Origin: Corydoras sp. C115
Lineage: Eukaryota; Chordata; Actinopteri; Siluriformes; Callichthyidae
Assembly (NCBI GenBank): GCA_019802505.1
Contig: JAFMOC010000223.1
Coordinates: 372,001-436,000 of the forward strand
DNA: 64,000 bases
Direction of reading: 5' to 3'
A program made the translations under genes and the position numbers. Below, piece after piece: positions 57,271 to 64,000 of this stretch; the first letter of the stretch is position 1; every line of letters starts with the position of its first letter. Under the pieces are notes generated by a model. That model made no database searches, was not told the origin of the DNA, and saw nothing but the letters and a program-made list of their open reading frames with translations.

Positions 57271-57550
57271 TCATTCATTAATTCATTATCTCCCGCTTTA
57301 TCCTCTATTAGGGTCGCGGTGGAGTTCCCCATAACCATCCAGGGGAGAACGTCTCGGGCGCTGGGCAGATAGACCCAGGACAGGGCGCCAATCCATCGCT
57401 GGGCACACACTCACTCACACAGACACACTCTATATGGGGCAATTTTGAGAATTCAATTGACTTGATCCATGTTTTTGGGCTGTGGGAGGAAACCGGAGGA
57501 AACTCACGCAGACACGGGGAGAACATGGAAACTCCACCCAGATTGGGATT
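57271..57550 (-). repeat. SINE (DANA/Mermaid type), head truncated
   Basis: Minus strand, from the tail (cattaattcattatctcccg) through the body to the start of the tRNA part (cccagattgggattcg), then cut. Confidence 0.85.
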
Positions 57551-57699
57551 CGCCACCACGCCGCCTCGATTTTCATTCATCCAGTTTAATAAAAAAAAAT
57601 TTGAGACCTCCATAAAGATCTTCAAACAGCCAATTTTCTGCGGCTTTTTTACTCTTTCAGGCTGTTTTATTCAAATGTTTTCCTTCATACTTATTAAAC

Positions 57700-58030
57700 A
57701 GGTCGTCCTGGATTGGCTGAGCAGTTTGTCCAGCCGGAAAATATTAGCAATAATACACACCTCTGACTACTTCACATTCATATTAATCAATGCACATGGT
57801 TCTTTTTAAAAATATTGGATCAAGTAACATGATATCTGTAACTGTCAATTGAAGAATAATTTATGTATCATACTGCATCCTTACTCGACTGAACCAAGAT
57901 GCAGCAGCAACATTCTTGCTAGAACCAAAAAACAAAAACAAAAAGGCTCTGAACCAAACTGTTCAATCTCACCAGCAAAGAAATGTGCGAATGTGGTTAA
58001 TTTAAATCATGTATATCATTTATGAAAACA
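57700..58030 (+). repeat. Unclassified interspersed repeat X, copy 3
   Basis: It shares attggctgagcagtttgtcc, gactgaaccaagatgcagca and acaaaaaggctctgaacc with the copy at 15.9 kb. Confidence 0.6.
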
Positions 58031-58519
58031 TATAGATTCATATAAATTGTAAATATTAATCCATTTAAATCAATGCACAGATTATACAACATGCTTTGAT
58101 ACGTCTGTAAGAGTATTGATTGTGTTTATTTCGCCTTTTTATTATTTATTATATACATATTTATTTTTGCCTTATTGTTTTCCTATTTTTAACATGTGCT
58201 TTTTAAAAAAGACACGATACTTTTCTATGTCCTTGAAACGAAAACACTAATGCAAACTGTAAAACTTGTTGTGAGTGTTTAAGTGATGCACAGAGGACTG
58301 ATCACACACCATGCATCAGAAATACAATTACTTCATTACATAAATAATACACTTTATTATTATACTGTGTTACAGTAATTCAAACAAAATGGCCTCAGCT
58401 TGGGACTCACATGTTCTTATGGTCATTATGTCGCGATCCACTTTTATAAAATACAATCCAAGCTAATTTATTATAAATCATTTTCAAACATACATATGCA
58501 TGTAAAGTGAATTTAAGAG
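58031..58519. other. Unassigned AT-rich sequence
   Basis: No gene or repeat recognised. Confidence 0.5.
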
Positions 58520-58569
58520 CAAGAAAATGAATTGGCTCCCTGTAGCTGCTCGCATTCAGTACAAATCAC

Positions 58570-59387
58570 TAGGGCTGTATTCAATGAAGGATTTTCACAG
58601 TCGAATCTGATTCGTCAGATTTTCCCTATAGTCGACTGATAGTCGAATCAGTTAAAATTTCACCACAAGATGGCGCTATAAGCGTGTTTTTTAAAAAAGT
58701 TTTTTTTTAAATATTATACTTTGTTTTTCAAGAGCACCATAAATGGGTTAAAGCGCACACATCATTAAAAATATATATATTAACAGAAATTAGGATGTGT
58801 AACAATCACCTGCGGCAGCTGTCCCTCGTTTGGTTTCTGATTATCTCACTTGGGTGATTGGTTGGGTTAATGCACGTCTTTAATTTGTGGTTACCTTACC
58901 CGATGTTGCTTTGTTCGTTTACCCCCTTTCTGTTGGTGCTTCGGCACCACTTTTTTAATAAATTCTAGTTTTGGTTTTTATCCCGGTGTTCCAGTTTTTC
59001 TCCATCAGCATTTCTGCCACGGTGTGTGGCTGCGCATTTGTTCCGCGCAGGTCGCACTCGTGGTAGCGTCTCCCTCTAAACCGGCCGACGCTGTGGCTTA
59101 CGCGTAGCCGGATCCCGGGAGACGCTCATGCGCGAGCGGCGTTCGCGATTTCCCCGCGGAGCCGCTCATCTCCGGGGAAAGACGGACATTTGTGACAGGA
59201 TGATTTTATTTGACAAAAGGCTATATATATAACGAAAACAAAGACATTTCATGTAAAAACTAATGCTTAGCAGCAGCCATGGGCACCCCCGTGTGATTAA
59301 AATGGTACATTCGACTATGAGGTTCATAGTCGACTACGGTTCTCCGAATCGAATCGTCGAATCAGCGAATATTGCAGCTCACCCCTA
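58570..59387 (+). mobile_element. Non-autonomous hAT element, copy 1, carrying a solo LTR
   Basis: 818 bp from TAGGGCTG to CACCCCTA, flanked by the exact 8-bp duplication caaatcac (58562-58569 and 59388-59395), the hAT hallmark. Inner ends contain gattcg/cgaatc motifs. No transposase frame. A 400-bp LTR lies inside at 58798-59197. It is the same element as 61073-61888, in opposite orientation. Confidence 0.93.
58798..59197 (+). repeat. Solo LTR nested in hAT copy 1
   Basis: 400 bp, TGTAACAATC...TTGTGACA, with aataaa near 58957. The 5-bp duplication ggatg is on both sides (58793-58797 and 59198-59202). Confidence 0.93.
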
Positions 59388-59881
59388 CAAATCACTGACT
59401 CTGGCCTACAAAACCATTTCTAGATCTTCCCCCTCCTACCTCCCCTGTGAGTACCTGGGATAGAATAGGTCCTCAGCCCCCTCTGGCTGTTCGTAAGAGG
59501 CGAACACTTGAGGCGCCTCTTTTGCCGTGAGGTGCGACCCGTGTCTGTGGCGAAAGGGATCCTGGTGCTTGAGGGGAATGGTGGCTGCGGCTACCTTTTT
59601 CCCAACATGGCACTTTGGCCAAAACTTCACATAGACGGGAGGTTGGAGTGGCCTGCTCCAATCAAGCGGCTGGTCAGGACATGCCCTAGGTTGCATCTTG
59701 TATAAGATCCCTAGAAGGCGCTGGCTCAGGGTCAATCAAGCAATCTTTACATCTATTGTTCGAGTATATCACTTGTATATCTCTGATACACATCCGCTGG
59801 AGTTCCGCGGATCTGTGTATCCCCTTGTTGGGCTCTGAGGAGGGTGGGGAGTATGAGTGATGAATCCTTCTTCTTATCAAC

Positions 59882-60748
59882 ATGGATACAAAACTCAACC
59901 CAAAAAGAAAAATGACTGACTCTGATACAGAACATCGACTAACTACCTTATCCAGCGAAAGCTGGCCAAGATTTATTGTTTTGGAATCGCTACTACCAGA
60001 CACACCACTGACAAAGCTATCTCCCTTCGCCATACAAAAAGGAGTAATGGGAATTGCTGGAACTGTGAAAGATGCCAAGAAACTTAGGACTGGCCAAATC
60101 CTGGTCGAGTGCCTGAAAAAAGTGCAAGCAGACAATCTTCTAAGGGCAAATATCAGCATAAAAACCTTTCAACACCCATCTCTAAACCGTTGCAAAGGAG
60201 TCATCCGTACCAGAGAATTAGAAGACATGGATGAGACTGAAATAGCTGAGGAACTGGCACCCCAGTATGTGACAAATGTAAGACGTATTACACTTAAAAG
60301 ACATGATACCCTTGTCAAAACTAACACATATATTCTTACTTTTAACAAACCCTCTCCCCCTGCAAAGCTCATCTCGACCTCTACATTCCCAGTGCTCTAA
60401 ACAGCCTGTCAAACAGATATCACATGGTTGGAAAAAGACAAGCCACAACAAGTTCCACGTCTCAGGAATCAAGCCCCCGATAAAACTAAGAGTTCCACAG
60501 TAAGTTCACATATGTCCTCCCAAACACTCATTTTGGACAACCAAGTACCTGATTGGGATCAACATGAACATAAACCTAAAAAGAAAATAATTATATTACC
60601 GCAAACCAAGTCAAATATAGAGCCGACTACAAATACTCCTGACCAAGTTAAAGACATCGAGATGAAGGACACAGCCTCCCGTCGCAAACGTAGCCGATCG
60701 CCTAAACACATTAGTAGATCATGCGCACTTTCCTCTCAAACCAAATGA
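59882..60748 (+). pseudogene. LINE ORF1 (gag-like), frameshifted
   Basis: From ATG 59882: MDTKLNPKRKMTDSDTEHR, then a nucleic-acid-binding-like region with ARN-type text (SPFAIQKGVMGIAGTVKDAK, LVECLKKVQADNLLRA). The frame ends at 60400 and resumes in another frame with a Lys/Pro-rich, basic tail (KPKKKIIILPQTKSN, RRKRSRSPKH) to 60748. It resembles ORF1 of Nimb/I elements, which lack strong sequence conservation. Confidence 0.65.
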
Positions 60749-61072
60749 AGATTGACCCTATTATTCAGTGGAATTGTCGTGGTCTAAGAGCTAATTTCGA
60801 TGAACTACATCAACTGATGGTAACCCTCAACCCAATAGCCATATGCCTCCAAGAGATCCAGTTAGAGCCAGGTAAAAGCCCATCTTTCTCAGGCTTTACC
60901 ATCTATAACTGTTATGGACCAAACACCCCTAGACCATCTGGAGGAACTGCAATCCTTGTCAGATCCCATGTCCCACATTGTTCTATTGCCGTCATTACAA
61001 CCTTGCAAGCAACAGCTGTACGTATATCAAATGTCCTTGAAAGAGTTATTACAATCTGCTCTTTGTATATAC
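60721..61072 (+). pseudogene. LINE ORF2, APE-type endonuclease, first part
   Basis: The frame has IIQWNCRGLRANFDELHQLM (Asn of the active site), AICLQEIQLEPGK (catalytic Glu) and GGTAILVRSHVPHC. It is cut by the hAT insertion after the codons for LYI, and resumes at 62262. Confidence 0.85.
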
Positions 61073-61888
61073 TAGGGGTGAGCTGCAATATTCGCTGATT
61101 CGACGATTCGATTCGGAGAACCGTAGTCAACTATAAACCTCATAGTCGAATGTACCATTTTGATCACATGGGGGAGCCCATGGCTGCTGCTAAGCATTAG
61201 TTTTTACATGAAATGTCTTTGTTTTCGTTATATATATAGCCTTTTGTCAAATAAAATCATCCTGTCACAAATGTCCGTCTTTCCCCGGAGATGAGCGGCT
61301 CCGCGGGGAAATCGTGAACGCCGCTCGCGCATGAGCATCTCCCGGGATCCGGCTACGCGTAAGCCACAGCGTCAGCCGGTCTAAACAGAGGGAGACGCTC
61401 CCACGAGTGCGACCTGCGCGGAACAAATGCGCAATAACACACCGTGGCAGAAATGCTGATGGAGAAAAACTGGAACACCGGGATAAAAACCAAAACTAGA
61501 ATTTATTAAAAAAGTGGTGCCGAAGCACCAACAGAAAGGGGGTAAACGAACAAAGCAACATCGGGTAAGGTAACCACAAATTAAAGACGTGCACTAACCC
61601 AACCAATCACCCAAGTGAGATAATCAGAAACCAAACGAGGGACAGGTGCTGCAGGTGATTGTTACACATCCTAATTTCTGTTAAAAATTTTTTTAAATGA
61701 TGTGTGCGCTTTAACCCATTTACGGTGCTCTAGAAAAACATGTAAAATATAAAAAAATATCTTTAAAAAAACACGCTTATAGCGCCATCTTGTGGTGAAA
61801 TTTTAACTGATTCGACTATCAGTCGACTATAGGGAAAATCTGACGAATCAGATTCGACTATGAAAAACCTTAGTTGAATACAGCCCTA
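61073..61888 (-). mobile_element. Non-autonomous hAT element, copy 2, carrying the same solo LTR
   Basis: 816 bp, inverted relative to copy 1, with the exact 8-bp duplication gtatatac (61065-61072 and 61889-61896). The nested LTR occupies the equivalent position. Confidence 0.93.
61263..61666 (-). repeat. Solo LTR nested in hAT copy 2
   Basis: 404 bp with the same ends as 58798-59197 and the same 5-bp flank (catcc on the plus strand at 61258-61262 and 61667-61671), so it is the same insertion event copied with the transposon. Confidence 0.93.
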
Positions 61889-61905
61889 GTATATACCACC
61901 TACAT

Positions 61906-62248
61906 TCATTCATTATCTCCCGCTTTATCCTCTATTAGGGTCGCGGTGGGGTTCCCCATGCCCATCCAGGGGAGAACGTCTCCGGCGCTGGGCAGACACA
62001 CCCAGGACAGGGCGCCAATCCATCGCTGGGTACACACTCACTCACTCAAACACACTCTATATGGGGTAATTTAGAGAACTCAATTAACTTGATCCATGTT
62101 TTTAGACTGTGGGAGGAAACCGGAGAACCCGGAGGAAACCCACGCGGACACGGGGAGAACATGGAAACTCCACCCAGATGGGGATTCGAACCGGGAATCC
62201 CTAGTGCTGAGAGGCGAACGTGCTAACCACTAAGCCACCGTGCCGCCC
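61906..62248 (-). repeat. SINE (DANA/Mermaid type), with target duplication
   Basis: Minus-strand copy with taccacctacat at 61894-61905 and 62249-62260. The duplicated site begins inside the hAT target duplication, so the SINE came after the hAT. Confidence 0.95.
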
Positions 62249-62261
62249 TACCACCTACATA

Positions 62262-62595
62262 TAAATTGGAATTGAAAGATTTGTGTGGACTTGTTGAGCA
62301 GTTGCCATCACTATTCATACTTCTGGGAGATTTTAATGGCCACAACCCAATATGGGGAAATCACCCAATAAATAGTAAAGGCAAGGTACTGGAGAGTTTC
62401 ATCAGCAGCAATGATTTATGCTTATTAAATAGGCCTGCATACACTTACCTCCATCCTGGGCATGGCACGTATAGTACCATTGACTTAACTCTGTGCTGTC
62501 CGGAACTATTATTGGAATTCTTATGGGAAATCTGGGAAGATCTTTGTGGCAGTGATCATTTCCCAATCATGATAACACCTGTCAGACTAATGCTG
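62262..62595 (+). pseudogene. LINE ORF2, APE-type endonuclease, second part
   Basis: It continues the frame with LFILLGDFNGHNPIWGNHP (catalytic Asp and Asn), TYLHPGHGTYSTIDLTL and GSDHFPIMI (the SDH motif). The endonuclease residues are all present. Downstream RT is lost. Confidence 0.85.
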
Positions 62596-62639
62596 CAACA
62601 AAAGAAAAGAATGGTGGTTACCATGGCAATGAGAATGTT

Positions 62640-62905
62640 GCACACTCTTGACAAAGTGAAAGTGATCCATGTTTGCCGACTGTACTTGCACACAAAGGAA
62701 TTTGTCCTTTAACCCATCCATATAGTGAAACACACATATACACACACTGCCTGTATGGTGGACAGCCCTGTATACGGTACCTGGGGAGTAATTGAGGGTG
62801 TAGTGCCTTGCCCTACAGACATAGTACTTGGAGGGATTGGGAATTGAACTGGGGAACTTTCATACACAAGGTTTCCTTAACCACAAGCCTCAACTGTGTG
62901 CCCGT
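62640..62905 (-). repeat. tRNA-derived SINE remnant
   Basis: Minus strand: head ggcacacagttgaggcttgt with box B-like ccagttcaattccc read in reverse, and body with gtgtatatgtgtgtttcact. Related to 12650-12800. Confidence 0.5.
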
Positions 62906-63312
62906 CCCTTGCCCCTCTCTCTCTATATTATTTGGTAATAAATAATGAGTACAAGATTAGTGTAGCATTAATTAATTTTTATTTTTTTAAATGTACAGTG
63001 GAACTTCTGTTTTCATTGTTGATCCTTTTGCAAACAATCGGTGAAATCTGAAATCGATGAAAACCGTTGCACCTATTTCCATTTAAATGTAAATCCAGTT
63101 AATTCATTCTAGAGATTCCAAAATACATAGAACACTATTCATAACCAATAAAAGTAGTGTTTAATACTAAAAACAGAACAATTTTTTAATATTAATTTAT
63201 AGAAATGAATATAAAAGGAAAATGGTGATTTAAAAAAAACAAACTGATTTTAAATTTTTCCCCTTGTGGTTAAAGTGCAACCAAAAACAAAAACAAGTTT
63301 CAAGATGAAATG
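62906..63312. other. Unassigned AT-rich sequence
   Basis: No gene or repeat recognised. Confidence 0.5.
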
Positions 63313-63727
63313 TGTAACGGGTGCCTAGGGCACCTGTTTTTCTGTCTTTTGGTTCTTTTGTTTTTCGGTTTCTGTGTTTCTGTGTCTTTGGGTTTAGGGA
63401 ATTAGCTGTCTTGTCAGGGTGTTTTAGTTAATTAGCTGTTCAGTCCGGGTCGTTTAGGTTAATTAACTTCTCTGTTTCATTGGTTGTTTGGGTGCACGCG
63501 ATGGGAATGGTTGAGGTATTTAGTTCCGTTGTTTCTTGTCATCCGTGCGCGTCTGTAGATTTTATGTTACACTCGTCTCTATGTACCTGTTTGATTCCTG
63601 TTTGAGCACTGTAATAAATTCATGTTTGTACTACCTGCGTGCCTGGCTCCCTTCTGCACGTTAGAGCGCTGCGGCTCTGCGCTGCATCTGTGCAGCCGCA
63701 CTTTGCTTCAGGTAGACGGGTGTGACA
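63313..63727 (+). repeat. 5' LTR of a second family B element
   Basis: 415 bp, TGTAACGGG...GTGTGACA. The hairpin at the start has one mismatch relative to 30351 (ggtgcctagggcacc retained). aataaa near 63612. Clearly diverged from the 28-30 kb copy. Confidence 0.88.
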
Positions 63728-64000
63728 CAAAGACGCGCCACTCGTTTGAGGAGTCCAGAGCCCAGGTAGGTGTTTTTTAAATTTTTCTTTGGGGGGGCCG
63801 TATAGTCTCGTACTCGCGGTGCGCGCCGATGTGTCCGCGAGTGCGCCGTTATGCGGAGCCCGCTGTCCCGGCTCAAACAGCATGATGGCGGAGTATGGCG
63901 ACTCCGATGAGGAATGGTTGTGGAGGTACAGGTATGAGGCGCTCTGTGCGGAGGATGGCCTTGATCTGATTGAGGTGTCCGATGATGAGGGCGAATCATA
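63728..64000 (+). mobile_element. Family B internal region, cut by window edge
   Basis: The leader with gacgcgcca, the donor-like CCCAG|GTAGGT and tttctttgggggggccgta parallels 28182-28260. The ORF starts at ATG 63882 or 63885 (MAEYGDSDEEWLWRY) and runs off the window. Confidence 0.85.

Larger units (their letters stand above)
58520..59455 (+). mobile_element. L2 LINE fragment interrupted by a hAT element
   Basis: Reading across the insertion, aattggctccctgtagctgc then tctggcctacaaaaccattt encode the L2 C-terminal motif (NWLPVAARIQYKSL and LAYKTISRSSPSYL). The hAT element at 58570-59387 splits it. Confidence 0.8.
59456..62595 (+). mobile_element. I/Nimb-type LINE, 5' half (interrupted)
   Basis: A 5' untranslated region (59456-59880) is followed by ORF1 (59882-60400, then shifted 60428-60748) and the start of ORF2 with the endonuclease (60721-61072 and 62262-62595). 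The RT and RNase H are absent; the sequence changes to other repeats after about 62595. The hAT element 61073-61888 and the SINE 61906-62248 split ORF2. Confidence 0.8.

Overview
The window is eukaryotic nuclear DNA from a teleost fish. The evidence is a spliced TRIM-type E3 ligase gene with the exon pattern common in fish (a RING/B-box exon, then 96-bp and 234-bp coiled-coil exons), many copies of a tRNA-derived SINE of the DANA/Mermaid type, L2, Tx1/L1 and I/Nimb LINEs, Tc1/mariner and hAT transposons, and a chromodomain Ty3/Gypsy element. A catfish-like species is a guess from the SINE type. There is no operon, CRISPR array or bacterial gene. Most long open frames are transposon relics or GC-rich tandem repeats that happen to be open in several frames.

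Layout. 1-2603: 3' half and 3' LTR of a GC-rich non-autonomous LTR element (family A). 3855-26098, minus strand: the one convincing host gene. It has a RING/B-box first exon (25448-26098), two coiled-coil exons, a fourth coiled-coil exon, and then at least nine tiny symmetric phase-1 exons down to position 3855. No PRY/SPRY exon is seen in the window. Its introns hold a decayed Ty3/Gypsy element (4215-9846), a Nimb LINE relic, Tc1 relics, L2 fragments and SINEs. 26.4-32.3 kb: Tc1 elements, one split by a young LTR element (family B). 32.8-40.6 kb: a Tx1/L1 LINE interrupted by an L2 LINE, then a LINE piece with a perfect 238-bp inverted repeat. 40.7-43.9 kb: a second family A element, minus strand. 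44.3-45.9 kb: a hAT relic mixed with LTR fragments. 47.4-48.9 kb: a third GC-rich LTR element (family C). 49-57.6 kb: a SINE-rich stretch with a Tc1 relic carrying a solo LTR. 58.5-62.6 kb: the 5' half of a Nimb LINE flanked and interrupted by two inverted copies of a hAT element, each carrying the same solo LTR. 63.3-64 kb: the start of a second family B element.

The most unusual material is: (1) the mini-exon array that replaces the usual TRIM C-terminal domain within the window; (2) a hAT transposon that moved with a solo LTR inside it, shown by exact 8-bp target duplications at both copies; (3) LTR families A, B and C, which carry no recognisable gag or pol, encode P/A/R/V-rich tandem repeats open in several frames, and share hairpins at the LTR 5' end and around the polypurine tract. 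All calls were made by eye. Element ends are exact only where a target duplication or LTR end is quoted.
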